Source of the DNA: a virus
Virus record (IMG/VR): IMGVR_UViG_3300027736_000167
Location: 1 to 30,144 of that record
Length of the DNA: 30,144 nt
Reading direction: 5' to 3' (one strand)
In this document: piece by piece, positions 6,278-14,770 of the stretch
Layout of the letters: the number at the start of each line of letters is the position of its first letter
Numbering within the stretch: the stretch's first letter is position 1
The notes under the pieces: generated by a model
Databases searched by the model: none
What the model was told of the DNA's origin: nothing
The model's input: the letters and a program-made list of their open reading frames with translations, nothing else
Translations under genes and position numbers: made by a program

Positions 6278-7074
6278 TACATTTCGCCAACAAAATTAGC
6301 AACAGCAGGCATATCTCCATGAAAGTGATACGTTCCAATATGTGCAGTTCTCATCCATGGACATAGGTGAATTTTACCACCAATATTTCTCCACCATTGA
6401 CAGAACATATAATCCTCAGATAAGTATCTCTCAGAATCTTTATCAATGACTGTATCAAAATAGGCATGAATGTATCGTGTGCCATCAAAGTTTGCTTGAC
6501 CTACATGGTCTGGTTTATATCTAAACTCAGGATATGCTTTTTCCCATTGTGGAAATACTTCACGCTTGACCATCATAAATCCAGTACCAATCTCTAATAC
6601 TTCTAGTGGTTCTGTGACGGAGAACTGTGCTGTTCCTTTAACTGGATTAAACACAAAGTCACCAGCAATCTTTTCTAGATTACCTAAATCAATATCTGGA
6701 TTTTTTGTGATTGCTGTTTTAACTGATTTCCATTTAATTGCCTTCTTAGGATAAGGACCACCAATTACGTCCTTGTCTAAGGCCAACATTGCGATTACAT
6801 CTTCTGGTTGGAAGTGTATATCAGAGTCAATGAATAATAGGTGTGATGCATCCGACCTATTTAAAAATTCATCGACCAAATAATTTCTTGCTCTAGTAAT
6901 TAGAGATTCGTTAAACAAAAACGAAAACTTAACTTGAATTCCGTATTGCATACAAACTGATTGCAAATCTAAACATGACTTCATGTATAGTCCACAGTTC
7001 ATTCCGCCATACATTGGAGTGGCCACAAATAGTTTTTTTGTTTGTAAATCTTCTTTTCTTATTGATATTTCCAT
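6277..7074 (-). CDS. Glycosyltransferase-like protein, GT-A fold
   Basis: The start is placed at the ATG at 7074 because TTGGAG lies just upstream; the longer frame to 7125 would run into a terminator. The 265-residue product begins MEISIRKEDLQTKKLFVATP, followed by MYGGMNCGLY, NESLITRARNYLVDEFL and HLLFIDSDIHF, whose DSD is a DxD-type metal/nucleotide-sugar site (near residues 94-96). HIGTYHFHGD near the C-terminus is also typical of this phage family. It could glycosylate DNA, a virion protein or a host surface; the sequence does not say which. It shares one base with the DUF5664 gene. Confidence 0.8.
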   Translation of the reverse strand: MEISIRKEDLQTKKLFVATPMYGGMNCGLYMKSCLDLQSVCMQYGIQVKFSFLFNESLITRARNYLVDEFLNRSDASHLLFIDSDIHFQPEDVIAMLALDKDVIGGPYPKKAIKWKSVKTAITKNPDIDLGNLEKIAGDFVFNPVKGTAQFSVTEPLEVLEIGTGFMMVKREVFPQWEKAYPEFRYKPDHVGQANFDGTRYIHAYFDTVIDKDSERYLSEDYMFCQWWRNIGGKIHLCPWMRTAHIGTYHFHGDMPAVANFVGEM

Positions 7075-7091
7075 TTTTGCTCCAAAAATAA

Positions 7092-7122
7092 TAAAAAAGG
7101 AGCCACCTTTCGGTGGACTCCT
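7092..7122 (-). terminator. Rho-independent terminator after the HTH gene
   Basis: On the minus strand AGGAGTCCACC, loop GAAA, GGTGGCTCCT forms a 10-bp stem with one bulged base, followed by TTTTTTAT. It begins 14 bases after the HTH stop and sits directly before the glycosyltransferase ribosome site. Confidence 0.88.
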
Positions 7123-7135
7123 CAAAGGGCACTAA

Positions 7136-7399
7136 TTAAGCAGTTAGTGAATAACCGGCAGCTAAAGCAGTTCGTACCATTGCCTTAGTTGGTGTACCTA
7201 AACGATAGAAAGAAACTTTCTTACCGTCAACACTCTTGGTGTTTGTGTAAATTACGTTACCTTCTTGACGTAACTCATCGATTCGAGCAGCAACGTTGGT
7301 GATACCAAAACGTCTTTGTGCTTGCTTAGTGGAAAAAGTATTATAACCACTTGTTTGCTTGAGTGCAACTAACATCTTCTCTTTTGCTGATAACTTCAT
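7136..7399 (-). CDS. Helix-turn-helix/winged-helix small protein, 87 aa
   Basis: The ATG at 7399 is chosen over the one at 7417 because AAGGAG sits seven bases before it. The protein reads as a winged helix: KEKMLVALKQTSGYNTFSTKQAQRRFGITNVAARIDELRQEG is a classic helix-turn-helix, followed by a basic beta wing (VIYTNTKSVDGKKVSFYRLG). It may bind DNA as a transcription regulator. It has its own near-consensus sigma70 promoter and a strong terminator, so it is a monocistronic early gene. Target unknown. Confidence 0.8.
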   Translation of the reverse strand: MKLSAKEKMLVALKQTSGYNTFSTKQAQRRFGITNVAARIDELRQEGNVIYTNTKSVDGKKVSFYRLGTPTKAMVRTALAAGYSLTA

Positions 7400-7452
7400 A
7401 TAGAACTCCTTGTTCATAATTTAAAAAATCCTCGCCAATAACGAGTGACACC

Positions 7453-7481
7453 ATCATAACATTATATAGTATGATTGTCAA
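7453..7481 (-). promoter_or_regulatory. Sigma70-type early promoter of the HTH gene
   Basis: On the minus strand a perfect TTGACA (7476-7481) is followed after 17 bases by TATGAT (7453-7458). Start expected near 7446, about 47 bases before the chosen start codon. A second TATAAT-like stretch lies within the spacer but is too close to the -35 box. Confidence 0.85.
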
Positions 7482-7502
7482 GCATACTTGTGGTACACTT
7501 GA

Positions 7503-8768
7503 TTATCTGCCAACTTGTGTCAGATATTTTGCCTTGGTTTCTTCCCAAGACATTTTTATCAAGTCATCATAGAATAAGGCTTCATACGAAACAGTATTCT
7601 TTTTCTTCAACATTGATATGCGACCTTTAGCATATTTGGTTTTCCAAATATTCGTCAAGGCTTCTAAACTAGTATCAAACGACTTTACTAGTTTATCATC
7701 ACCAATCTCCTTACGGAGATATTCACTGGTGTTGTCATAAAGAGGAGAGAAATAGATTCCTCTTTGATGTTCTGTTCTGGTTAATTCTTTTGGTATGCCA
7801 AGTTTAGGATAAGCAAAGTGCAATGACCTATTCTTATGGTCACGTTTCAATGGCAGTCCTTGTTTGTTCTTGGCTTCCCACCACTCAAAGTATTTCTTAG
7901 TGTGATTCTCTTTAATCCAATTAAATATCATTCTCTTAGTGGTTCTCGATGGTTCAAATGCCACAGAACCAGAGGAGAAACCCATTTTATTCCAATGTTC
8001 TAGTCCATCATATTGGGAAAGACCATTAGACTTAGTATTACCATAAAGAGAAGTAGTTGTAACTCCGACCAAGACATCCCCATATCTTTCCTTCCAATCA
8101 TTTTGAACTGTATCAGCAAGACATAACAATGCCAATAACTTTCCACCCATATAATTATAACCAAGAGGTTGTAATGGAACAATCGTAGACCCAATGGCAG
8201 TATGATTAATCATGCCTTGTGAAGTCTTAACATCCCTCGACCATCCAATTGCATTGTCTCTTGGAGTTAAATCCAAGAAGTCTGATGATATACAAATAAC
8301 ACCAAGATACTTTTTGGTAATCTCATCTTCAATCGTATAGAATAGGTTACGTCCAATATTGGAGTTATTCTTCATTGTTGATGAGAATGTTCGAATGGCA
8401 TTCCATGTTTCGGCCAATTCACCATTATGTAATTTCATAACTGGTTGTAATTTGGCATAGTCATCAGGTTCTTTTGGCATCCAGAAATTAGATTTAACTT
8501 GATTAATAAGTTTTTCTTGTTCTGGATATATCATCTGCATATCTTGACCAAACAAAGTAGATACCTCTTGAACTGGATATCTCTCTTTAATCTCACACCA
8601 CTTTTGGTACAATGTATATTCTTTCACATCCATACCAGAGGCATAGGTCAAATCTTTGGTGAGAACCTCAACTAGTTTTTCTTGGTCAATATGTTCATAT
8701 GTGCCAAGAGGATTCTTTTCAATCCATGTTTGCCATTGTTCTTCCACAAACTCGATTGGAGTTGCCAT
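7503..8768 (-). CDS. DUF4338 / Druantia DruA-like protein, 421 aa
   Basis: The middle of the protein follows the DUF4338 pattern: KYLGVICISSDFLDLTPRD, then IGWS, then an asparagine-containing helix (MINHTAIGSTIVPL), a leucine-rich helix (GGKLLALLCLADTVQNDW), KERYGDVLVGVTTTSLYG, and a small glycine/tryptophan segment (HWNKMGFSSG). DUF4338 includes DruA of the Druantia anti-phage system; its biochemical activity is not something I can state. Here a phage carries the gene in its recombination operon, overlapping the deformylase stop by one base, so it is expressed with gp46/47. The C-terminal third (KRMIFNWIKENHTKKYFEWW...) is basic and aromatic, consistent with nucleic acid binding. Family call is by pattern recognition and moderately sure. 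Confidence 0.65.
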   Translation of the reverse strand: MATPIEFVEEQWQTWIEKNPLGTYEHIDQEKLVEVLTKDLTYASGMDVKEYTLYQKWCEIKERYPVQEVSTLFGQDMQMIYPEQEKLINQVKSNFWMPKEPDDYAKLQPVMKLHNGELAETWNAIRTFSSTMKNNSNIGRNLFYTIEDEITKKYLGVICISSDFLDLTPRDNAIGWSRDVKTSQGMINHTAIGSTIVPLQPLGYNYMGGKLLALLCLADTVQNDWKERYGDVLVGVTTTSLYGNTKSNGLSQYDGLEHWNKMGFSSGSVAFEPSRTTKRMIFNWIKENHTKKYFEWWEAKNKQGLPLKRDHKNRSLHFAYPKLGIPKELTRTEHQRGIYFSPLYDNTSEYLRKEIGDDKLVKSFDTSLEALTNIWKTKYAKGRISMLKKKNTVSYEALFYDDLIKMSWEETKAKYLTQVGR

Positions 8769-9340
8769 TATTTAATTCTCATTTTCTTCATTAGTTTGTT
8801 ACGTTTCTTGATACCCATTTGTAATGCCATTGGCTTCACTCTTTGAGTATACACTATTCCGTGCATATGGTCAAGCTCATGTTGAAAACAACGAGCAGAT
8901 ATACCAGAATAAGTTGCCTGTCTAAGGACTCCATTGTAATCTTGGTATTCAATATCAATCATTTCTGCTCTGGTGATATGTAACCCTAGTAATGGAAAAG
9001 ATAAACATCCTTCAGCTAGATGAATTTCACCTTTGCTGGAAACTATCTTTGGATTATAAAAGGCAACATAATCATCATTTGTTCCCATAACAAATACATT
9101 ATACTTAAACCCACATTGGTTGGCAGATAAACCATACCCTCGATAATACTTACAAGTATCCACCAAAGTGGAAGCAAACTTAATAGGGTCTACAGGAGGT
9201 TTATCGAAATCAAACTGAGGCATTTTCTCCAATAAAATTGGATGATCCTCACGGAGTAATTGAAATATCTCCGCTTGTTGTGGTTTTACCACTTCTTTCT
9301 TTACTGCATCTTCGGTATTGAAGGTAATTATATCACTCAT
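8768..9340 (-). CDS. def: Peptide deformylase
   Basis: All three deformylase motifs are present: GYGLSANQCG at residues 68-77, EGCLSFP at 110-116 with metal-binding Cys112, and QHELDH at 153-158 with His154, catalytic Glu155 and His158. The enzyme removes the N-formyl group from new proteins. At 190 residues it is close to full length, with a 40-residue N-terminal extension ahead of the core. Phage deformylases are known in T4-like cyanophages. It shares one base with gp46 upstream and one with the DruA-like gene downstream. Confidence 0.95.
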   Translation of the reverse strand: MSDIITFNTEDAVKKEVVKPQQAEIFQLLREDHPILLEKMPQFDFDKPPVDPIKFASTLVDTCKYYRGYGLSANQCGFKYNVFVMGTNDDYVAFYNPKIVSSKGEIHLAEGCLSFPLLGLHITRAEMIDIEYQDYNGVLRQATYSGISARCFQHELDHMHGIVYTQRVKPMALQMGIKKRNKLMKKMRIK

Positions 9341-11052
9341 TATTCCACCTGGCTAAAATTATTAACTTTCTTAAACTTAATCACAGACCTAAACTTATCA
9401 AACAGTTGGTCACCCTTATGACTGATAACAAACACATTGGTGTCCTTATCCATTTCATATAACAACTTCAAAAACTCATCTGTACCCACAGTATCTAAAC
9501 TGGAATCAAACACTTCATCCAATATTAATAAATTGGTATTGGTTGAATTCTTCATCTTGGCAATTTGTCGCCAAGTAAATAGTAATGCCAAATCAATTCT
9601 CATCTTTTCACCTTCAGAGAAATTGGCATAACTAAAATCATCACGGTGTCTGGACTTAATAGACTCCTCAAAGTTCTCATTGATATTAAAATTCACAAAG
9701 AAGTCCATGGCAGTTAGGTATTTGTTAATCAGTTTATTCATGATTGGCAAATACTGCTTGATAATCTTTGTTTTAATGCCTGTATCTTTTAAAAGGTTAC
9801 CAGCAAACTCCAGATATTGTTTCTCAATAGAAAGGCCTTCTTGGTGTTTAATCAAAGCGGACAACTCAGCCCGCAACTCAACCAGTTTGGTATTTTCTTC
9901 CTCTAAGTTATCTTTACGATTGGATAACTCCTCAATTTCTTTCTGCATTTTAGTAACATATTGGTTGATGGCAGACACCGTAGAATTGTGTTTTACAATC
10001 TCATTACTATGTGCCGTAATATGTTTTAAACTGTTTTGTATATCTTCGAATCTTTTATTGGTTGTGGCAATCTGAACTGATAATTCTGTAAGTCCTTTGT
10101 CAACCTCCAGTTTAGTTGTGCCCAAAGTAACCACTTGTTCCTGTCTAAATGATTCTTCAATTCCTTGTTTACAGGTGGGACAGTTATCGTTTTGCTCATA
10201 GAAAGATACCTCTTTATCAATTTTTTTAATTCTAGATTCTAGCTTAGATTCCAACTGTAGTAACTTGGAACTCTTGGTCTCTACTGCCAGTTTATCGGCA
10301 ATTTTACTTTGTAACACATCAATATGTTTTTGGATTAAACCAATATCCTTTTGTAAGGTAAAGATTTGGTTTACACTATCTGCCACATCTTTCTTCTTCT
10401 TTTCTATCTCCGACTGGTTGTGCTTCTTGTGTTCCTCTATATTCTGTTTCTGTAATAGTATCTTCTCAGATGCCAAATCCATGGCATATTTGTTCTTCAA
10501 TGTTCCGTCTTTAATAACGGCCATCTTATCTTTAACAATGCCATTCATAGAGGAGAAAATTTGAATATCTAATAAGTCCTCAATGATTGCTCTACGGTCA
10601 CCAGGTGATAACTGCATGAACGGAACAAATGAGGCGGATCCCAAGATGACTACTTGCGTAAAAGACTTATAGTTTATTTTGAGAATAAATTTCTCTAGGT
10701 GGTCTTGGTAGTCTTTAGCTTTCGCATCTTGGTCCACTAACTGGTCATTACAATATACTTCAAATGTGTTTGGTTTAATACCACGAATAATCTTATACTT
10801 CTTTTGGCCAATAGAAAACTCAACCTCAACCACACCTTGTTGTTGGTTAATAGAGTTTAATAGGTTGGGTTTATTGATTTTACGAAATGGCTTTCCAAAC
10901 AAACCAAAACACAAGGCATCCAACATAGTGGATTTACCGGCACCGTTATTACCTATAACAAGTGTGTTTGAAGATTTAGTTAGATTTAATTCCGTAAATG
11001 AGTTACCGGTGCTTAAAATATTGCGCCATCTAAGCTTTTCAAATATAATCAT
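9340..11052 (-). CDS. 46: Recombination endonuclease subunit gp46 (Rad50-like)
   Basis: A 570-residue SMC-like ATPase (T4 gp46 is 560). Walker A is GNNGAGKS at 34-41; a long coiled coil carries the zinc hook CPTC at 291-294; the ABC signature FSEGEKMR is at 478-485, Walker B LLILDE at 508-513, and the switch His near 545. With gp47 it resects DNA ends to make single strands for recombination-dependent replication. Its ATG overlaps the gp47 stop by four bases. Confidence 0.97.
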   Translation of the reverse strand: MIIFEKLRWRNILSTGNSFTELNLTKSSNTLVIGNNGAGKSTMLDALCFGLFGKPFRKINKPNLLNSINQQQGVVEVEFSIGQKKYKIIRGIKPNTFEVYCNDQLVDQDAKAKDYQDHLEKFILKINYKSFTQVVILGSASFVPFMQLSPGDRRAIIEDLLDIQIFSSMNGIVKDKMAVIKDGTLKNKYAMDLASEKILLQKQNIEEHKKHNQSEIEKKKKDVADSVNQIFTLQKDIGLIQKHIDVLQSKIADKLAVETKSSKLLQLESKLESRIKKIDKEVSFYEQNDNCPTCKQGIEESFRQEQVVTLGTTKLEVDKGLTELSVQIATTNKRFEDIQNSLKHITAHSNEIVKHNSTVSAINQYVTKMQKEIEELSNRKDNLEEENTKLVELRAELSALIKHQEGLSIEKQYLEFAGNLLKDTGIKTKIIKQYLPIMNKLINKYLTAMDFFVNFNINENFEESIKSRHRDDFSYANFSEGEKMRIDLALLFTWRQIAKMKNSTNTNLLILDEVFDSSLDTVGTDEFLKLLYEMDKDTNVFVISHKGDQLFDKFRSVIKFKKVNNFSQVE

Positions 11053-12164
11053 GCTTGTTCTTGGTTTAAGGCCTCAACATATAATTCACGCATTACTGTT
11101 TTCAGCTTGTTATTATCAATAGATTCTTCGGAGATACCATCGACAAACTTTTCTATAATCGTCATAGTATCTTCAGCTTGGTCTATCATATCATCTTCTA
11201 CGCCTGTTGTCAAGTCAATAAAGTCCTCGGCAATGGTAATATCGATTGGATTAACATTGTATAATGAAGACATGAACTTGTCGAACAGATAAGGATTAGT
11301 TTTATTCACAACCACTACCTTAACATAGGTATTGGTATACTTGGTCAAATCTTTGTTGGTGATTTCTGTAATAGATTCCGCCTTATCATCATACACAATA
11401 CGATGAAACATTACGTTGGGATTCGGGATGAACTCCAAAGTATGAGTAGACAAATCAAAAAGGTGAAAACCCCTAGTGTCGTTGTAATCTTGCCACGTGA
11501 GCTCATAAGGATTGCCAAGGTAAGAAATATTGTCTGAAGTAGAGCGATGGTGAAAGTGGCCAGAAAAGACCATATCAAATTTCCTAAAAATTTCACGACT
11601 CAATCCTCCATCAGATGTCATACCACGGTGCATAGTAAACCCAGCAATCTCAAAATGTCCCATACAAAGAGAAGCGGAATTGTTTTTAAGTTCCAACATA
11701 CTCTCATCATAGTTCTCGGCACAAATCCAAGGCATCATCAATACATCACAACCGACTTCACTATAATTTAAGTGTATTGTCTGTGGTGAATCTATAACAT
11801 GGATATTTTCATACTCATTAAGTAGTAGGTCTACCGAGTTTACATCATTGGTATTCTTGAAGTAAGTATCATGATTGCCAGCCAACATATAAACTTCAAT
11901 ATTGTTTCTGGCTAACTCATCAAAGAACATCTCTTTAGCACGCTTGAGGCTGTAGAAGTTTATGTATTTCCTACGGTCAAACGTATCACCGAGTATAAGA
12001 ACAGTAGTAATGCCATTATTGGCAAGACATGGAAAGAAAGTATCTCGATAAAATTTCTCATAATAATCCAAGAAATGAGGTGAGTCATTCCTTGCTCCAA
12101 AATGTTGGTCGGTTATAATTGCAACTTTAGTTGCGGTCTGGTTTTCTGTGGTCAACATCGTCAT
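11049..12164 (-). CDS. 47: Recombination endonuclease subunit gp47 (Mre11-like)
   Basis: A 371-residue calcineurin-like phosphoesterase (T4 gp47 is 339). Metal-binding motifs are DQHFG at 19-23, GDTFDRR at 59-65, GNHD at 96-99, GHFE near 169-172, and SGHFHHR at 201-207. It is the nuclease partner of gp46. Two starts are possible, ATG at 12164 or 12158, neither with a strong ribosome site; the upstream 52-residue gene overlaps the start by about 38 bases, so translation is probably coupled. Confidence 0.96.
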   Translation of the reverse strand: MTMLTTENQTATKVAIITDQHFGARNDSPHFLDYYEKFYRDTFFPCLANNGITTVLILGDTFDRRKYINFYSLKRAKEMFFDELARNNIEVYMLAGNHDTYFKNTNDVNSVDLLLNEYENIHVIDSPQTIHLNYSEVGCDVLMMPWICAENYDESMLELKNNSASLCMGHFEIAGFTMHRGMTSDGGLSREIFRKFDMVFSGHFHHRSTSDNISYLGNPYELTWQDYNDTRGFHLFDLSTHTLEFIPNPNVMFHRIVYDDKAESITEITNKDLTKYTNTYVKVVVVNKTNPYLFDKFMSSLYNVNPIDITIAEDFIDLTTGVEDDMIDQAEDTMTIIEKFVDGISEESIDNNKLKTVMRELYVEALNQEQA

Positions 12165-12285
12165 AGTATTTAATTTCTAGAATTGAATCAACTGGTTGTT
12201 TAATAGAAAACACAGCTGCTTCATCGAATTTTTTAAACTCTTTGCAAATAACATAGTCTTGCAATAAATAAGTTACTCTGTACAT
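12127..12285 (-). CDS. Small hypothetical protein between gp55 and gp47, 52 aa
   Basis: An open frame starting MYRVTYLLQDYVICKEFKKF and ending DHRKPDRN. AGGAGA lies 8-10 bases before the ATG, inside the last codons of gp55, which is a strong initiation signal. It fills the gap between gp55 and gp47 that would otherwise be empty and overlaps the gp47 start. Predicted alpha/beta, soluble. I do not recognise a family. Confidence 0.75.
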   Translation of the reverse strand: MYRVTYLLQDYVICKEFKKFDEAAVFSIKQPVDSILEIKYYDDVDHRKPDRN

Positions 12286-12289
12286 TATA

Positions 12290-12826
12290 TCATTCTCCTA
12301 AGAACTTTTCAATACCCTTGGGCTTCTTTACCTCTTTCTTTTTATCTTGAGCTTCTTCATAGTTGCCAATAAATTCAGCAATGTTATCATAGAGTTCAAA
12401 CTGTTTACTGGTTCCATCCTCAAATTCCATCATTTCCATTTCATCAAGTATGCCCATTTGTTCTGTGGCTTTATACTTAACATAGAGCTGTTTCTTCTCT
12501 TTTTGGATCCTTCGTAGAAAGGCGTAGTATATAATCTGTGTAAAGTAGGCAAATGGGTTCTTTGATTTGGTTGGATCAAAATTACCAAAGTACATCAGGC
12601 AGTTTTCAATACCATCGGACATCATTTCTTCACGATAGGTATAGTTTATGAAGTTGGGTTTGTGTGATAGACCCTCTGCTATCTTCATAAAACACTCACC
12701 TATGTAATTAGGAATGGCTGGAGGTGGTTTTTTATCTTCTTTAGCACTCTTACACTTATCTTGGTATTCCATTAATGCTGCCAAGAAATCAGCGTTGTTA
12801 ATGTAATGTTTTTGCTTAGTCGCCAT
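12290..12826 (-). CDS. 55: Late transcription sigma factor gp55
   Basis: A 178-residue gp55 homologue (T4 gp55 is 185). The conserved core is YTYREEMMSDGIENCLMYFG, NFDPTKSKNPFAYFTQIIYY and AFLRRIQKEKKQLYVKYKAT, related to sigma region 2, which recognises the TATAAATA late promoter as part of host RNA polymerase. The very C-terminal part (KGIEKFLGE) ends in the hydrophobic/acidic tail that in T4 contacts the gp45 clamp. The start is the ATG at 12826, with AGGTGG upstream, rather than the GTG at 12835. Promoters matching its known specificity precede hsp20 and gp22 in this window. Confidence 0.95.
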   Translation of the reverse strand: MATKQKHYINNADFLAALMEYQDKCKSAKEDKKPPPAIPNYIGECFMKIAEGLSHKPNFINYTYREEMMSDGIENCLMYFGNFDPTKSKNPFAYFTQIIYYAFLRRIQKEKKQLYVKYKATEQMGILDEMEMMEFEDGTSKQFELYDNIAEFIGNYEEAQDKKKEVKKPKGIEKFLGE

Positions 12827-12897
12827 GTTTACCACCTAAAGTTATTGACAAACGCTTGACAAGAGAGTAAAGTCGAGTATGTCCTGTTTTGAGATTA

Positions 12898-13287
12898 TTA
12901 ATGTAATACACCAGTACCATCATATTGTATGTCCTGAAAATCATTAATTGCTAGTTGTAATTCTTCATCACTCATTTCTTTTGCCAGTTCTTTGGCACTT
13001 AAAACACTTTTAATCTTTTCCACAGTATACATATAGTAGTCCACGAATTCTTCATTTGGTTCTGCCATCGTCAGTATATCTTTGGTATGTACCTGCATCT
13101 GATTTTGTTTAATCAATTGAATTGGCAACCATTGCCTCATAATTAACCCAGAATCTACTCCACGGAAATCCATACTGAAAGCCATCGGTTCATCTAATAT
13201 GTAATGATTTAAGCCATCAATAGAAACATTGGCAATCAAATCTTCTCCATTTTGTAATTTAATAATCTGTGTTTTATATTCAAGCAT
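12898..13287 (-). CDS. Sm-like (LSm-type) domain protein, 129 aa
   Basis: The N-terminus, EYKTQIIKLQNGEDLIANVSI, followed by HYILDEPMAFSMD, matches the two-motif Sm fold: a strand, NG turn, and a second strand carrying a hydrophobic/acidic pattern. Similar Sm-like proteins occur in T4-like cyanophages. The second half (FVDYYMYTVEKIKSVLSAKE and an acidic tail) is helical. Sm proteins form rings and often bind RNA, so RNA handling is possible but unproved. It overlaps uvsW by eight bases and precedes gp55. Confidence 0.7.
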   Translation of the reverse strand: MLEYKTQIIKLQNGEDLIANVSIDGLNHYILDEPMAFSMDFRGVDSGLIMRQWLPIQLIKQNQMQVHTKDILTMAEPNEEFVDYYMYTVEKIKSVLSAKELAKEMSDEELQLAINDFQDIQYDGTGVLH

Positions 13288-14770
13288 TTTTTAATCCAAT
13301 CTTGTATATTTTAAAAGGGAACTGCTCATCATTATATATCTTAGTTCTTTCCACGAAATGTTTTAAGGTGTAGTTCATATGTTTTTTATATCTCAGGTCA
13401 TCGGCAATATCATAAAGAGTTGCTATCTCTTTGCCTTCACTTTGCCTAAGGCTTCTACCAATACTTTGTAGGGTTCTAATTGAAGATTTAGTTGGCATTG
13501 CAAATATGATGTTATGTAAATTTCTAATATTGATACCTGTGCTAAAAGTACCATAAGAAGCCACTACAATTGCATCGTTTTCAATCTCCATAATTCTTCT
13601 AATTTCTTCACGGTCAGTCGTATCAGTTCCACCGTGCACAAAGAAAACTTTTCTATTGCCAATCTTCTCTGTATCCTTTATCATATCATACAGGATTTGA
13701 CCATGTTTGTCAACCATTTGATAGAGTATTAATGTATTTTTGCCTAGGCTAACTGCAAGATTCTTAATGAATTTATTTCTAACTTGGTTGGATATTAGAT
13801 ACTGTATTTCTTCTTGGTAAGTTTTATCTTTATACTCTAAGCATTTCTCATCTGGATGTTTTAATATAAGGCATTTAATCTCAAAGTCGGACACCTGGTT
13901 CTTATCAATCAACTCTCTGGTACTGATTACCTTGTTTACTGGTCCAAATAAACCTTCCAATACAAGCTTATGTGTTTTAGTACCATCTAAAGTACCTGTG
14001 AGACCTATACGATACTTGGCATTGATACAAGAGGTGAGTATGGTTGTAAGTGATTGTGCTTTGAACAAATGAGCCTCATCACCTATTACATAATCAAATT
14101 GATGGAAGTATTCTTTAGGCAACTTATATAAAGATTGCCATGTGGAAATTATTAAAGGTTTGCTTGACTCTTTGTCTTTACCTTGATATACTCTGTGTAA
14201 ATGTTCTTCCATGTTATCGTTGTTGTAATCGGCAAAGTCTGAGTACAACTGTTCAACCAAAGATGTGGTTGGAACGATAACAAGGCCTTTGAGATTTTGA
14301 TATTGTTGCAATTGACGAAAGATAAGATAGATGATTAATGATTTACCTGAAGCCGTAGGAGATAATAACAATGCTCTGCGCTTACGCATGGCATGAATAT
14401 AACCTTCTATTTGATGTTCTCTTACCTCAATTGGTTCACCACGAGCATGGATTTTTAAATCGTCTATAAATTTTTTGGCATGGTACAAAGGATAATCATC
14501 ATCAACAAAGTTATGAGTAAATGTATAATCACGCTCTTGGCAAAACTCCTCTACATTACCAATAAGACCCATGTAGATTTGAGAATTTCTAGAATCAAAA
14601 AGCCTTATCTTTCCATCCCATATTTTATTACGATAGGCTGGAACAAAGGTATAACCAGGAACAAAGAATGTAAAGTATTCTGATACCTCTTTAGCGATGT
14701 GTTTCTCACATTCTATTTTGGCATATACTTCATTTACTTTGGAGATGGTTAAGTGTTCTTTATTGTCCAC
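13280..14770 (-). CDS. uvsW: UvsW RNA-DNA / Holliday-junction helicase
   Basis: A superfamily 2 helicase. Counting from the GTG at 14770 (496 residues), Walker A SPTASGKS is at about 137-144, the DEAH box at 231-234, and motif VI is QSIGRSLRQSEG. The N-terminal FFVPGYTFVPAYRNKIWDGKIRLFD matches the T4 UvsW N-domain. UvsW unwinds R-loops and branched DNA, moving replication from origin-driven to recombination-driven. The GTG start is chosen because it gives the same N-terminal length as T4 UvsW and only a small overlap with uvsY; another GTG at 14800 is possible. Confidence 0.93.
   Translation of the reverse strand: MDNKEHLTISKVNEVYAKIECEKHIAKEVSEYFTFFVPGYTFVPAYRNKIWDGKIRLFDSRNSQIYMGLIGNVEEFCQERDYTFTHNFVDDDYPLYHAKKFIDDLKIHARGEPIEVREHQIEGYIHAMRKRRALLLSPTASGKSLIIYLIFRQLQQYQNLKGLVIVPTTSLVEQLYSDFADYNNDNMEEHLHRVYQGKDKESSKPLIISTWQSLYKLPKEYFHQFDYVIGDEAHLFKAQSLTTILTSCINAKYRIGLTGTLDGTKTHKLVLEGLFGPVNKVISTRELIDKNQVSDFEIKCLILKHPDEKCLEYKDKTYQEEIQYLISNQVRNKFIKNLAVSLGKNTLILYQMVDKHGQILYDMIKDTEKIGNRKVFFVHGGTDTTDREEIRRIMEIENDAIVVASYGTFSTGINIRNLHNIIFAMPTKSSIRTLQSIGRSLRQSEGKEIATLYDIADDLRYKKHMNYTLKHFVERTKIYNDEQFPFKIYKIGLKNA

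Noticed and set aside
7075-7125. Longer N-terminus for the glycosyltransferase
   Set aside because: It would be encoded by the terminator hairpin of the HTH gene; the ATG at 7074 has a TTGGAG site.
9680-11122. Several plus-strand open frames opposite gp46
   Set aside because: All are shadows of the long gp46 coding sequence; their translations are low-complexity and unrelated to known proteins.
12836-12897. Possible promoter in the gap before gp55 (TTGTCA repeats)
   Set aside because: No TATAAT-like box at a proper distance could be found; gp55 is probably read from the uvsY promoter.
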